A stretch of 64,000 nt of DNA from positions 62,001 through 126,000 of the forward strand of contig CANMCO010000007.1 of NCBI GenBank assembly GCA_947496355.1. Direction: 5' to 3'. The notes under the pieces were generated by a model. That model saw nothing but the letters and a program-made list of their open reading frames with translations. It ran no database searches and was not told the DNA's origin. Positions 22,535 through 34,300 of this stretch are shown here, one piece after another; position 1 is the stretch's first letter; every line of letters begins with the position of its first letter. This DNA is from an uncultured Aquimarina sp. (GTDB lineage Bacteria > Bacteroidota > Bacteroidia > Flavobacteriales > Flavobacteriaceae). Made by a program: the position numbers and the translations under genes.

Positions 22535-23533
22535 ATGACAGAAGGGAATTTTGTAGATTATGTAAAATTGCATGTTACTTCCGGAAATGGGGGTAAAGGC
22601 TCTGCACATTTACATCGCGAAAAGTATATTACCAAAGGGGGGCCAGATGGAGGAGATGGAGGTCGTGGTGGTCATATTATTCTAAAAGGGAATTCTAATA
22701 TGTGGACTCTTCTTCATCTTAAGTTTAAGCGTCATTTAAGAGCTGAACATGGAGGACATGGTAGTAAGAGTAGGAGTACTGGTGCTGATGGAGAAGATGT
22801 TTATGTTGATGTACCTCTTGGAACAGTAATACGCGATACCGAGACTCAAAATATCATTCACGAAATTACTGAAGACGGACAAGAATATATTGCGGCAGAA
22901 GGAGGAATGGGAGGTCGAGGAAACTGGCATTTTAAAAGCTCAACAAACCAAACTCCTCGTTATGCTCAACCTGGTATCGAAGGACAAGAACATGATATCA
23001 CTCTAGAGCTTAAAATATTAGCAGATGTTGGCTTAGTAGGGTTTCCTAATGCCGGAAAATCTACATTATTGTCTGTTGTAACATCTGCAAAACCTAAGAT
23101 AGCAGATTATGAATTTACTACACTGAAACCTAATTTAGGGATTGTAGAGTATAGGGATTTTCAAACTTTTGTGATGGCAGATATACCCGGGATCATTGAA
23201 GGAGCTGCAGAAGGTAAGGGTATTGGACATCGTTTTCTTCGTCATATAGAACGTAATTCTACATTGTTATTTTTGGTGCCTGCTGATGCTCCGGATATTA
23301 AAGAACAGTATGAGATTCTATTAGATGAATTACGTCGTTATAATCCTGACTTGTTAGATAAAGAAAGGCTTGTTGCAATTTCAAAATGCGATATGCTAGA
23401 TGATGAATTAAAAGCAGAACTTAAATCAGAGCTTGATACACAACTCAATGTTCCATATTTATTTATTTCTTCTGTTGCACAACAAGGTATACAAGAATTA
23501 AAGGATAAACTCTGGCAGATGTTGAATGCGTAA
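22535..23533 (+). CDS. obgE: GTPase ObgE/CgtA
   Basis: This 332-residue Obg GTPase acts in 50S ribosome assembly and stress signalling. The glycine-rich Obg domain covers about 1-160 ([28 protein letters not shown]). The G domain follows with G1 GFPNAGKST (169-177), G2 TTLKPNLG, G3 DIPGIIEGA and G4 SKCD. It lacks the variable C-terminal domain of some homologues, as is usual in Bacteroidota. It starts 39 bp after the hpt-adk stop and is probably cotranscribed. Its 3' end faces a convergent gene 11 bp away with no clear hairpin between. Confidence 0.97.
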   Translation: MTEGNFVDYVKLHVTSGNGGKGSAHLHREKYITKGGPDGGDGGRGGHIILKGNSNMWTLLHLKFKRHLRAEHGGHGSKSRSTGADGEDVYVDVPLGTVIRDTETQNIIHEITEDGQEYIAAEGGMGGRGNWHFKSSTNQTPRYAQPGIEGQEHDITLELKILADVGLVGFPNAGKSTLLSVVTSAKPKIADYEFTTLKPNLGIVEYRDFQTFVMADIPGIIEGAAEGKGIGHRFLRHIERNSTLLFLVPADAPDIKEQYEILLDELRRYNPDLLDKERLVAISKCDMLDDELKAELKSELDTQLNVPYLFISSVAQQGIQELKDKLWQMLNA

Positions 23534-23544
23534 AGTATTAATTT

Positions 23545-23865
23545 TTAAACAGAGTATCCTTGTTTTAAAATTCCATTAGCATCTTCTGGATGTCTTTTTA
23601 GATAAGCTGCTACAAAAGGACATAACGGAATCATTTTATATCCTTTTTTACGTATATAATCTAATGCTTTTTTTACTATAATACTACCTAGTCCATTACC
23701 TTCTAAAGAACGAGGAACTTCTGTATGAGTAAGATATATAGAGTTGTCCTTGGTAAGGATATACTCAATAAATATAATTTCATTTTCTAGTTGAAGCTCA
23801 AAACGTTTTTTAGGGCGATTAGTATTGTTAACTAACGGGATTTCTACCCAATCTTTCTTTTCCAT
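23545..23865 (-). CDS. small GNAT-type N-acetyltransferase (YjdJ-like)
   Basis: This 106-residue acetyltransferase of the small single-domain type (PF14542-like) has the acetyl-CoA loop VPRSLEGNGLGSIIVKKALD, where R-S-L-E-G-N-G-L-G corresponds to the Q/RxxGxG/A motif. CPFVAAYLKRHPE follows. The substrate is unknown. It is the last gene on the minus strand before obgE. Confidence 0.85.
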   Translation of the reverse strand: MEKKDWVEIPLVNNTNRPKKRFELQLENEIIFIEYILTKDNSIYLTHTEVPRSLEGNGLGSIIVKKALDYIRKKGYKMIPLCPFVAAYLKRHPEDANGILKQGYSV

Positions 23866-23985
23866 AGTAGCAATTTGTATTTATTTAAATTTAAATATTC
23901 TTAGGCTATAATGATTTAAGATAAGGTTAAAGTTTTATAATGACAAAGCGTGCAAGCTGATTGCTTTTTAGAATTCGATAATCAC

Positions 23986-24411
23986 TTATTTTCTACTTAA
24001 AAGAGAGTCCAGTTCAAGATATTTCTCTTTTATTAAACTTAATCCAAATCCAGCAGCGGCGGCCGTGAAAACAGAGTAATCCAAAGGAGCTTTTATGCCT
24101 ATTGTTAGTGTCATCGCTATTCCAAAAATTAATAATAAAAAACCACTAAGTTTAGCAGATAAGGAGGTTTTGAACCCCAAGATTAAAAATAACCCTAATA
24201 TAACTTCAGCTAGTGTCGCAATTATAGCGACTGTATTAATAAAACTAGCAGGAAACCAAGGGTTAATTAGTTTTGTGTACTCTAGAAAACTACTCCAATC
24301 TCCCCAGGCTGAATTTTCTTTTGGCCACATTCCCAACCGGTCTGCAACTGCAGAAAAAAAACCAAAGGCGATACTTACTCTAAGAAATAGTTTGATATAA
24401 ATGTTTTTCAT
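23986..24411 (-). CDS. DoxX family membrane protein
   Basis: This membrane protein has 141 residues from the ATG at 24411 (MKNIYIKLFLRVSIAFGFFS) and four predicted helices, a DoxX-like layout. A longer frame from 24498 would overlap the preceding gene by 70 bp and is rejected. DoxX proteins take part in redox or thiol stress in some bacteria, but the role here is unknown. It follows the AhpD-like gene by 17 bp, and a Crp/Fnr regulator lies further upstream; this trio is probably an operon. Confidence 0.8.
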   Translation of the reverse strand: MKNIYIKLFLRVSIAFGFFSAVADRLGMWPKENSAWGDWSSFLEYTKLINPWFPASFINTVAIIATLAEVILGLFLILGFKTSLSAKLSGFLLLIFGIAMTLTIGIKAPLDYSVFTAAAAGFGLSLIKEKYLELDSLLSRK

Positions 24412-24428
24412 TTTTATTGATTTAAGAG

Positions 24429-24881
24429 TTAGCTTTGAGAAGGTACTGGAGTCATTAATGTAGCTCTGCCAATTCTGTTCCAAACATTTATACAACATAT
24501 TGCCATAATAATATCGGATACTTTTTTATTACCAAAAAGTTTGATGGCTTTTTGATATAGCTCTTCATCTAATCCATCTATAGAAATGTTAGTTACTTGC
24601 TCTGTTATTTCGAGAATAACTTGCTCTTCTTTTGTGAAAAAAGGAGACTCTTTCCATGCAGTTAATGCATGAATGCGATATTGTTTTTCTTCTTGTTCTA
24701 CTGCTTCTTTAATATGAGATTGTATACAGTAAGCGCATCCATTGATTTGTGATGCTTTAATTTGTATCAATGAAAATTCTGATGAAGTTAGAGAGCTATC
24801 TTTGATACTATTGTATAGGTCAAATACCGGTTTATATGCATTGGGGTTAACTTCACTAATGTTAATTCTTTTCGCTTTCAT
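24429..24881 (-). CDS. carboxymuconolactone decarboxylase / AhpD-like protein
   Basis: This 150-residue alkylhydroperoxidase-type protein has the redox pair in CAYCIQSH (CxxC followed by the His), which is typical of AhpD-like peroxidases. The all-helical pattern (LTSSEFSLIQIKASQINGCAYC) fits. It probably reduces peroxides with an external electron donor. It lies between DoxX (downstream) and a Crp/Fnr regulator gene (upstream), with a 75-bp gap to the latter, suggesting a redox- or oxygen-responsive unit. Confidence 0.88.
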   Translation of the reverse strand: MKAKRINISEVNPNAYKPVFDLYNSIKDSSLTSSEFSLIQIKASQINGCAYCIQSHIKEAVEQEEKQYRIHALTAWKESPFFTKEEQVILEITEQVTNISIDGLDEELYQKAIKLFGNKKVSDIIMAICCINVWNRIGRATLMTPVPSQS

Positions 24882-24956
24882 ATTTTTGTTTTAATTGTTT
24901 AAGACAAAGTTCAGGATATGAAATCATGAAAAAATTAATCTAGATTAAGAAATGCA

Positions 24957-25532
24957 TTATGCTTTTTTCTTACCTCTGATTTTACTTAAAAATTCTGGAG
25001 TGAAACCTAAATAGGAAGCCAGCATATATTGTGGAACACGTTGAACAAAATCTGGATTTTGTTCGTAAAAAACATCATAGAGTTCTTCTCCGGATAAATT
25101 ATACATAAATTGGATTCTGCGTTGGTCGGCAATCCTGACTTTTTCTAATATAATTCTGAAGTATCGATTTAATTCTAAAGAATGTTTTAAAACACTATCC
25201 AGTTTTTCTTTACTGATTTTTAAAACCAGCGAATCTTCCGCAGCTTGTATATTTAATTCAGAAAGTGTTTGATTGATAAAGCTATCAAAGTTGGTAAGCC
25301 ACCAATTTTCAATTCCGAAATTAACTACTTTTTCAACTCCTTTTCTATTTACAAAAAATGCCCTGAAGCAGCCTTTAAGAATGAAATATTGATATTTACA
25401 ATATTGTCCTTCTTTCAGAAGGTATTCTTTGTTATTAATGCTTTCAAAATCTAAAGTGCTTAAAAAAGACTGAAGTTCACTTTCTGAGGGAGTTACAAAT
25501 TTCAGGATATGTTCTTTAAGTTGATCTTTCAT
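24957..25532 (-). CDS. Crp/Fnr family transcriptional regulator
   Basis: This 191-residue protein has a cyclic-nucleotide-binding-like beta-roll (about 10-115, with LLKEGQYCKYQYFILKGCFRAFF). A C-terminal helical part ends in MLASYLGFTPEFLSKIRGKK, the recognition region of the many Bacteroidota Crp/Fnr members. There is no Fnr-type iron-sulfur cysteine cluster. It probably controls the neighbouring AhpD-like and DoxX genes. It begins 28 bp after the paraoxonase-like gene ends, on the same strand. Confidence 0.88.
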   Translation of the reverse strand: MKDQLKEHILKFVTPSESELQSFLSTLDFESINNKEYLLKEGQYCKYQYFILKGCFRAFFVNRKGVEKVVNFGIENWWLTNFDSFINQTLSELNIQAAEDSLVLKISKEKLDSVLKHSLELNRYFRIILEKVRIADQRRIQFMYNLSGEELYDVFYEQNPDFVQRVPQYMLASYLGFTPEFLSKIRGKKKA

Positions 25533-25560
25533 TTTTTATAAAGAAAATCTAAACTTGAAA

Positions 25561-26607
25561 TTATTTTTCTTTTTTCAGAATCAAAAACTCATCGTCCATT
25601 ACATTTCCTGTTAAGATCAAATCTTCATAAGGAGCAGCAATCGTAGATCCAGACATAGCGCTACCGTCACCAATATAAATGGTTTCAATAGAATAGTCAG
25701 CCTTTCCGCGATAGGCTATCATTATCAATTCAGAAGGAGAAGTCTCTTTTTTTCCCTGCGCGTATGCCTTAAATCTTAATAAATTAGGATGTCCACCTAT
25801 CCAAAGATTGCCTTTTTTGTCAATTTCGATATTATCAACTCCTGTGCCACATGGTATATCTTCTATAAATTCTAGGGCTCCATCATTTTTTCTTGAGTAT
25901 ACTTTGACTAGAAACTTTCTGGGAGAGGCTACATAAAGTAGATTACGTTTAGGATCAAAATTTATTCCATTGGCATATGCAATTCCATCTGCGACTTCTA
26001 TAAAATTTTCACCATCAAAATACACTACATTTGATACAGAAAGCCCGGCATATTCTTCAAGAAATTTACCAACTCCTTTTGCATACCCATGGTCATTTGT
26101 AAAATAAAAACGATTTTCATCAATAAGTACAATATCATTGGGACTAATCATAGAAGGATCAGTAATGGATTTTTCAAAAACCAAGTTATTTTTATATTTT
26201 GTAAATACCTCTATAGAATGCCCTTGAGGAGTATGGTTAATAGCCATTATTTTATAGGTACTATCTCTTTTGATCATTGAAATTCCGTGAGGGGCAAATG
26301 GTTTCGAAAAAGAGGCAGTAAGATGTGTGGTTTCGAATTCTCCATTTTTTAAATCAATGGCATATAATCCACCGTGTTCTTGTTCTTCTGGAGGATAAAC
26401 ACTTCTATTGGTAGATGAGATTAGTGCAAAACCATCAGGTTCACTTATTGTGATGTCTTCTGCACCAGGAAGCGGTATTTTCTTTACAATGGTTCCTTCA
26501 AATTGGTTTTCTACCGTCCTAAAAAAACCAGTAGAAATTAAAGTGTGTGCAATAAAAGCAATGATAAAAACTAAAATGACTAATAAAATTCTTTTTGTTA
26601 TGCGCAT
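25561..26607 (-). CDS. paraoxonase/arylesterase-like six-bladed beta-propeller protein
   Basis: This 348-residue protein has an N-terminal membrane anchor (ILLVILVFIIAFIAHTLIS) and a propeller of the PON/SMP-30 superfamily. The calcium-binding set of paraoxonases is recognisable: GAEDITISEPDG (Glu-Asp pair), FAPHGISM (His), ISPNDIVLI (Asn-Asp), YANGINFDP (Asn) and GVDNIEIDKKG (Asp-Asn). A lactonase or arylesterase acting in the periplasm is likely; lactone substrates would include acyl-homoserine lactones, but this is not shown. It lies directly upstream of the Crp/Fnr gene. Confidence 0.82.
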   Translation of the reverse strand: MRITKRILLVILVFIIAFIAHTLISTGFFRTVENQFEGTIVKKIPLPGAEDITISEPDGFALISSTNRSVYPPEEQEHGGLYAIDLKNGEFETTHLTASFSKPFAPHGISMIKRDSTYKIMAINHTPQGHSIEVFTKYKNNLVFEKSITDPSMISPNDIVLIDENRFYFTNDHGYAKGVGKFLEEYAGLSVSNVVYFDGENFIEVADGIAYANGINFDPKRNLLYVASPRKFLVKVYSRKNDGALEFIEDIPCGTGVDNIEIDKKGNLWIGGHPNLLRFKAYAQGKKETSPSELIMIAYRGKADYSIETIYIGDGSAMSGSTIAAPYEDLILTGNVMDDEFLILKKEK

Positions 26608-26860
26608 GGATGGTTATTTAGTACTATTTCTGAAATTATTTGCTTCCTATTTTTTTGCATTTTAAATATAACAAATAAATACTACTGGGTGGTTGTTATA
26701 GTTCTTTCTTTTAAGAGGAACGATGAATAATGTAACGACCTAGTTTTATGAAATGCCAAAAATATTTTTAGGGTTTTATTAACATTTATTTAACCAAAGA
26801 TTACCAAAGGAAATGGTTTTTCTTGCGTTAAAGAAATCTAAAAAAAGAAAAACTCTAACC

Positions 26861-27472
26861 ATGAACTATAGAAGTGTATTACCCATTTTTGTTTTGTCTG
26901 TATTGTTGCTAACCACTGCATGCAATGAGAGCGAAAAATATATTGTTACCAAGGATGAAAATGGAAAATTAATAGCACAAAAAATATCAGATATATCGTC
27001 TGTGAAAGAGGCTGAAGAAAAGGTGCCGACTATAGCTGAATTCATTTCACTTGATAAGGGTTTTTCGATATTTACAGATGCATTAAAAGCTATTGAACTT
27101 GATAAAACGCTAGATAATGATGGCCAATTCACAATTTTTGCTCCAATAAATTCTGCATTTGAAACTTTACCAGAGGGTGCGGTTGAAAAATTATTAAAAC
27201 CTGAAAATAAAGAAGAACTTATTTCTATCTTAAAATATCATATCATTCCTAGCAAAATAAACAAACAAGATATTATAATCGCAATTAATGAAGGAAGAGG
27301 TAGTGTTCCCCTAAGAACACTAGGTGGAACTTTACTTACTGCTTCTTTAAAAGGAAATAGTATATTTCTAATTGACGAGAGAGGGAATGGAGGAAAATTG
27401 ATAACGACTGATCTTGAAGCGTCTAATGGATTTATTAATACAATTGATGCTGTAATGATGCCTAAAAAATAG
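26861..27472 (+). CDS. fasciclin (FAS1) domain lipoprotein
   Basis: This protein has 203 residues from the ATG at 26861 (MNYRSVLPIFVLSVLLLTTAC), giving a clear lipoprotein signal with Cys at the lipobox LTTAC. The earlier in-frame ATG at 26813 only adds a basic stretch that would spoil the signal. One FAS1 domain spans about 60-203, with the family hallmarks TIFAPINSAFETLPEGAVEKLL, ILKYHIIPSKI and NGFINTIDAVMMP. FAS1 proteins mediate adhesion or binding at the cell surface. It stands alone, followed by a strong terminator. Confidence 0.9.
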   Translation: MNYRSVLPIFVLSVLLLTTACNESEKYIVTKDENGKLIAQKISDISSVKEAEEKVPTIAEFISLDKGFSIFTDALKAIELDKTLDNDGQFTIFAPINSAFETLPEGAVEKLLKPENKEELISILKYHIIPSKINKQDIIIAINEGRGSVPLRTLGGTLLTASLKGNSIFLIDERGNGGKLITTDLEASNGFINTIDAVMMPKK

Positions 27473-27500
27473 CCACACTCTTAAAACTCGTTTTATATTA

Positions 27501-27540
27501 AAAAAAGGGAATCTATGTGTATAGATATCCCTTTTTTTTT
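27501..27540. terminator. intrinsic terminator after the fasciclin gene
   Basis: GGGAATCTAT (27507-27516) pairs with 27521-27530, with one bulged A (27527), around the loop GTGT. A runs precede and ten T residues follow. It separates the convergent fasciclin and TIGR02117 genes. Confidence 0.9.
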
Positions 27541-27575
27541 GTTTTTGATGCTTAACAAATCTCTATAAAGATTAT

Positions 27576-28232
27576 TTACTTGTTTTCTTTGTGTATAGAA
27601 AGAAGTCGAAAATCATAAGGTGTCCATAAACAAGCCTTTATGTTGCTTTGTTTTAACCCAGTATTTATCCAGCTATTACAGGTATTAAAGCAAGTATAAT
27701 TTCCTGTAGCTTCATAAAAATCATCATTTTTATAATACCCTAAATCAGGAAGTAAATTTTTTTTGTTATTGGAGTCTAATTGAAATGCCTTTTGAATATA
27801 CACATTCAATTTTCTTAATTGATCTGCATTGACTTTAATTTCTACCCAATCGTTGTGGACGTCAGGATATCTAGTTACGTGTAATAAAGCCGAGGTATTA
27901 ACAAATAATGCTCGAAACCCATTGATAAAAGTGAGATCAGCCCAAGTAGGTGTTTCCACATAAAAATTTTTATCTCCCCACCCAAATGAGAAATATAGTT
28001 CCTGATCATTGTATTTAAGATCGTCAATTATTGTAGGGTATAAGTCGCTTTTGGGAATAATAATTTCCAAATGAATCCCATTCGTGACTAAATATATACT
28101 GTGATCTGCCTTAGTTAAGTTATTATTTTTATTTACAGAGATATAAGATAGAATCAAAGATAAAATTAGATAAACCATTGGAAAGATTAATAGTATCCCG
28201 ATATACTTTAATATTTTCTTCGCTTTTCCCAT
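27576..28232 (-). CDS. TIGR02117 family (DUF2459) protein
   Basis: This 218-residue protein has an N-terminal membrane anchor (ILLIFPMVYLILSLILSYI). The family motifs are IYLVTNGIHLEIIIP, FSFGWGDKNFYVETPTWADL and YTCFNTCNSWINTGLK, the last with a possible Cys-His pair for hydrolysis. The family was first noted near urease genes in other bacteria, but no urease is present here. The function is unknown. It is monocistronic, between two terminator-flanked neighbours. Confidence 0.8.
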   Translation of the reverse strand: MGKAKKILKYIGILLIFPMVYLILSLILSYISVNKNNNLTKADHSIYLVTNGIHLEIIIPKSDLYPTIIDDLKYNDQELYFSFGWGDKNFYVETPTWADLTFINGFRALFVNTSALLHVTRYPDVHNDWVEIKVNADQLRKLNVYIQKAFQLDSNNKKNLLPDLGYYKNDDFYEATGNYTCFNTCNSWINTGLKQSNIKACLWTPYDFRLLSIHKENK

Positions 28233-28334
28233 TCTTATAATTAAGCCGCATAAGATATTTCTTATTGGTCTTACTTTTTAGCCCCCACAAATTTCAAAAT
28301 TTATGAGGTCTACATAACTTAAAAATAATATATT

Positions 28335-31300
28335 TTATTTAATACTCACGCGTACTCCTTCAGAATGACTTGAAAACTCAGGGGCATACATACTTTGTAT
28401 TGTTGTAATTCCATTAGAGAAATCTCCTTTATTATTAACACGAAGATCATATTCAAAAACATAGACTCCTTTTGGTAAATAGTCAAAGAAAAAGTTTGTA
28501 GAAGCATCTTTTGTGCTCTCGTAATATCCTAAACCATCTTGCCATTTGTACTGTGAGATCACATTTATTGGTTCTAGACCAGAAGCACGCATATCTTTCA
28601 TATGCACAAACTCCATTGCACGGTCTGATCTTAATTCAATACGAACTCTTACCAAATCACCTAACTGTAAATTGGTTTTTTCAGTAATCTCAGTAATTTC
28701 TTCTCCTGTATCGGTGTTCTTTTTTAAGAATAACTTTTTCTTAAGGGATAATGGAGTTTCTGCAGATGTAATTTTGTCTAGATCTTCAAAATATTGCCAA
28801 TAGAGCGCTCCCCATGCAATCCCTTTTCCTTTCTTTGAGATTTTGGCCGTTGCCATGTCGGGTTTTACATCACTACCATTCCATGAGGTTTTAAAGTACC
28901 CGGTTCCAGCTTCTACTTTTACATCTTCCATTTTACTGGGATCAATTTTTTGATCACCTAGTACGATTTCTACCATGTCTGTTACAGACAACCAATCGCT
29001 TCCTTGTAGCAATAAGGCATATACGGCATCTGATGTAGCTTTAGTAGTTTTCCAACGATTGGTTTGCTTATTTTTTAGCAACCAGATTTTTAGGTTATCT
29101 ACAATTTCTGTACGTTTTGGTTCTTTTTCAACTTCAGAAAAGACTTCAATCATTAGTGACTGTGTCTCAATAGGTGCTTGATACCAGTACCAGCTTGCAG
29201 TATTCGATTTCCAATACATACCCAGTTCTTCACTAGTGATACTTTTTTCATCTAATGATCTAATAATTTTCGTAGCATTCGCATTATCATCGTTACGATT
29301 TAAAATAAGCGCTAACATTCCTTGGGCATATAAACTCTGACTTAACCAATATTTTTTGGATTGTCCCAAATAATATTGCCATGCTTCATTAGTGTTCTTT
29401 GGTCTGTCAATATCTGCAAAGAAGCTACGCATGTATAGGTAATGAATCTGAGTATAACTCAAGTGATTTTTATTAATGTCAATCTTATTTTTGGTGCAAT
29501 ATCTTTTCAGATCCTCATATTCTCTTACAAATTCCTTATCTAGAAAACGAATAGCATTTTGAAGCATGCTAGAAGTGTTATTGTCAAACTTGGTAACTCC
29601 CAGTTTTTTGAGATGGCCAAATCCTGTGGCAATATGCTGAGTAATAAAACGATTTTCTCTGCCTCCTTTAAACCATGGAAACCCACCAGAACCATATTGC
29701 ATTTGTCTTAATTTGTTTAATGCAGATTGTAGCTCTGTATTCATCTTATTTAGATCAAAAAGCAAGGCAATTCGTTTCTTTTGCTCGGTTTCACTTTGCG
29801 CATCACGTAACCAAGGTGTTTCTTGTATGATCAGGGATTTTAACTCCTGGTTTTTTTCAAGATTGCTTAGTAAAGCATTAGTAGATTTCCATTGATTAAA
29901 AACTTCCTGAATTCTAGGATTAGAATTTGCAATATGACTAGCTAATGCATTTGCATAGTACCTAGAGAATGTTTGCTCAGAACATTCGTAAGGATACTCC
30001 ATAAGATAAGGTAATGCTTGTACGGCGTACCATGCTGGGTTAGAAGTCATTTCTAAGGTGAGCTTATGATGTTTCAGTGTGTTAGAAGTATTGTCCTTTA
30101 ATTTATCCAGAGTAAATGTTTTCGTTTGATTCGAACGAATCCACATAGGCAATGTTTCGGTAACTAATATTCGATTACTAAGTACCGGTAGTACGTTCTG
30201 TTCGCCATCAGAAAAATCACCAGCTTTAGCAACGATTTTATACTGTACAGTTTGCACATTGTCTGGAATGCGTAACTCCCAGGATACACTTGTGTTTCCT
30301 TTGGTTTTTACTTCAAAATTCTGTCGGGCATTATTGTTTTGAAGATCAGCATCAATAGTTTTATTCGTTAATGCATCAAATAATTGTAATTCTATCACTC
30401 CGCTAAGATCTTTGGTAGCCAGATTTGATATTTTAGAACTCAAAATAATTTTATCACCTTCTCTAAGAAATCTTGGCGGATTAGGAAGGATCATTAACTC
30501 TTTCTGTGTTACAGTTTCTAAGGTTGTTGTTGTCGCGTTTAACTCTTTTGTATGCGCTAATAATTGCAGTTTCCATCTCGTTAAGGCTTCTGGGGCTGTA
30601 AAATTAAAGCTTATATTACCATCTGTATCAGTAGTTAGTTGTGGAAAGAAAAAAGCAGTTTCCTGAAGGTTTTTACGGATTTTTATTCCTTCGAGAGAGG
30701 TTTCTTGAGCCTGCTGGTCGTTCGATTCTTTAGGTTTTTCTGATGTACCATCACTTTCTTTCTCAATAACTTCTTCTTCTAATTCAGCATCATCAGCCAT
30801 ACCATCTAAAGCCATTGATTTTTGCATCATGGGTGCAGCAGCATTTTCCATTACTGCGAATCTTTTATTTCTACCACCAAAGTATTGCTGACCAAAATAT
30901 AGCCCAAACCAATTAAACTGATCGTAACCCTGATGAGCAAAATATTGCCTCAGCTTATTATTGTTTCTAAGGTTAAAAATATTAACCCCAAAACTCTGTG
31001 TAGCTTGTCTTTTGCTTTGAGAATAATATGTAGGACGGTTAATAGGGTTAAAATACCATTGATGCTCTTTAAACTGATCTAACGATGCATCGTACATGCT
31101 TGCAAGAAGTTCTGCACTTACTTTGTCTCCTTTGGGTCCTTTTATGGCGAAACTCCATGTTTCTTGTTGTCCCGGAGCTAATTTATCCCTAAAAGTTTTT
31201 GTCTCGATACTAAGTTCTGTTGGTTCGTAGGGCACAGGAACTAAAATCGAACTGCTCTGATAACCATTATAGTTTACAAAACTATATCCCACAGAAAAAC

Positions 31301-34300
31301 CACCTAGATCTTCTTTTTTAACCGGGATTTTTATGGTTTTACTATTTTTAGAAAGCTTTATCAGATTTGTTTCTATAATCTTATGATTTTTTTCAATATC
31401 TATCGTAATAGTAATATCCTCTGAGGCTGAACTTAATTTTAAGATTACTTCGTCACCAATTTTATATGATGCTTTGTTTATTGAAACCTCAAATAATTGT
31501 TGGTCACTAATTGTATTATCATCTTGGCTATATAATGTGAAATACTGTATATCTTTTACCTCTTGACCGAATTTGTCCTTAGTATTTAATTCTATAACAT
31601 ATTTGCCGGATTCCCATTTCTTGATAGTTCCCAAAGTCAGGTTTTGACTACCTTTATTGTTGTCTTTTGTTTCTGAAGTATTAAAAGTCTTGTCTAAAAC
31701 CAATTTACCTTTATCCCAGGTTCGGTAATCATGTTCGTCTTCATAAGCATCATGTGGGAATAGTTTTGAAAACTCACCCTCTTTAAACCCTTCATAATCT
31801 GGTGCTTTCCATGGTCGTAAACGCATTGGTTTGTCTGGCCCTTTTAGTTTAAAAACTTTCACACTTCCGGTAGCGGCAATAGATTCATTATTTAGATTTA
31901 ATGTCGTAATGGCTAATGAATGATCCTTTAGCGTTTTATCAATTTTATCGTTTATAGTAACAACGGCAGTCATTGCATGATAACCCACATTTACGATAGT
32001 TGTCGTACTTCTTGTTTCCCCATTAATATCTGTAACATCTGCAGTAATTTCATAGTTGAAGATTGGTAGATTTTCTTTAGAAACGCTAGGATCAGGAAGG
32101 GCGGCAAAATTAATTTTGTACTCTCCTTTATCATTTGTTTTTGTTTCTCCGTGAGTAATTTCTTGTGCCTCAGAATTATATCTGGGGTACCAATAACACC
32201 ATCTGGGATATTGTACTTTTCTGTGCACACGATACACTACTTTTGCATCGGTTATATTGCTGCCGGCATACGCTGTTGCTGTACCAGTTAATTTGATTGT
32301 GTCGTTTATTTTATAAGTTTCTGTAATGGGATCAAATTTGGTTTCAAACTTAGGTCGTTTATACTCTTCTACAGAAACAGAAGTACTTTGATAGTTATTA
32401 GTATGGATAGTATATACTCCTGTTAATCCTGAGGAAGGCAATATAAATTCACCATTAAATGATCCATACTCATTTGTCTTAAAGTTTAATGTATGTACCT
32501 CTTGGCCATTAACATCTTTTAATGTTGCAAAAGCAGGTTGGCTTGGCATTACCTTAAAATCTTCATTACCATTCGAATGCATCATTATTCCCTTGAAATA
32601 TAGAGTTTGCCCTGGTCTATAAATACTTCGATCTGTAAAAAGAAAAGTGTTATATCTAGTGTTTTGATCATTGTGGGCGGTTTTGTAAGATTGGTTTAGA
32701 TAGTATCCTTCAAAATACGCGCTATCTTTTTCATAAGACACAGTTATAGTCACATCATAGTAATAGGTGTTTATTATTAGATCAGCCTGACCATTTTTGT
32801 CTGTTGTAACAGTTTTATCTATTTTCTTTCCATGACCTCTTTCGTTACTAGTCTTGAAATGTATTTTGGCATTGGCAATTGGCATTCCATTGTTTCTGTC
32901 CAGGACCTGAAAAATAGACTTCTCTTGGGTTTTGTTTTCTATTACTGCCAAATTACTTATTTGTATATCTGCATAAGAAAACATGGTTTTTTCTGTAAGA
33001 TCGTTGGATAAAGTAGCTAAAACAAGATATGATCCCTGTTCTAGTTCTGGCAAAAGAACTTCTATAGTGTGAGTTTGGTAATCATGTTCATCACAGATTT
33101 CTGCTTCCCAGGTTTTATTTACGGCTAATCCATTTAAGAATTTTATTTGATCTTCAACTTTATATAATCGTTTTAAAGACTTTAGTTGTTTTGGTTTAAT
33201 TTTTAATGCTTTAAAATGGAGCTTGTTTAGATTTTTGTAGGTAATAAGTAATCGTCCGGGTTTTTGTATTGGTACATATTTTTCGGTTTTTATGGCAAGT
33301 TCAGAATCAAGGATGTTATCTTTTAATGTACTACACTTATTTGCTCCTCTGGAGTCAGGAAATTTTTGAATAGTAGTATTGCAAATTTCTATGGCTTCTT
33401 TCAATTTCCATCTATGGATTTCATTTTCCTTAGGGATATAAGAAGCTGCTTGTTGTTGATATTGATTAGCAATTTCATAATCATATAATGCAGAAGCTTT
33501 ATCAGTGCTGAATTTTTCTTTTTCAGAAGATAATGTTTCTAAAAGTGTAGCTTGTTTGTTTGTAAACACAGCATTCTCATAAACAAAATTTAAGCGCTCG
33601 ATGTTTACTTCAATTAATGCATCTGGCGCGTTATCTCTAACATGAAATTTTATGAGATTCTGGTATAATTGTAGCGCGTTTCCTTGTAAAGACAAAGAGT
33701 CTTTTGGTGTTATTTTTAATGAAGCGAACTTTGCATGTTCTGCTAAATATTCAGAATCGTCTATTGAAAAAGCGTAGGACGGTTTAGTAATATTAGTTTC
33801 CGAAGTCTTATAAAACTCTAAAGCGTTGTGAGCTAAGAAATCATAAAGTGTAGGACGGTATTTTTTAGAACCCGAAGCTTTTGTTAAAATCTGATCAAAT
33901 CTTGATAGGTCTGTTTGTTGTGCCAGAACACCATTTTGAAGAGATTTTTGATAATGTAAGTGTATTTCAGTAAATAATGTTTCTAGATCCCATGTTCTGA
34001 AATCTTCTTGATCTACTTTTTCTGATGTTTGAGTCCTATTATAAAATTTCCAGCGATTTTGTTGAAAATATTGCCAGTATAAATTTGCTAAAACGCTTTC
34101 TAGTATGTTCTTTTTTGGAAACTCACTTTGGGTGATTTCGTTTTGTAATTCTTTGATAATAGTGAGTTGCGCATTCTCTTCTAGCGTAAGTGTATATTTT
34201 GCTTTATGAAGTAATGCTTTTATTATTTGATTGTTATTATTTTCCTTTTTTGCTTGGTTATAAATGGCAGTAACAACCTCTATAGCAGATTTTGGTAACC

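Noticed and set aside
24412..24498. 29-residue N-terminal extension of the DoxX protein
   Set aside because: It overlaps the end of the AhpD-like gene, and the first membrane helix begins only after the ATG at 24411.
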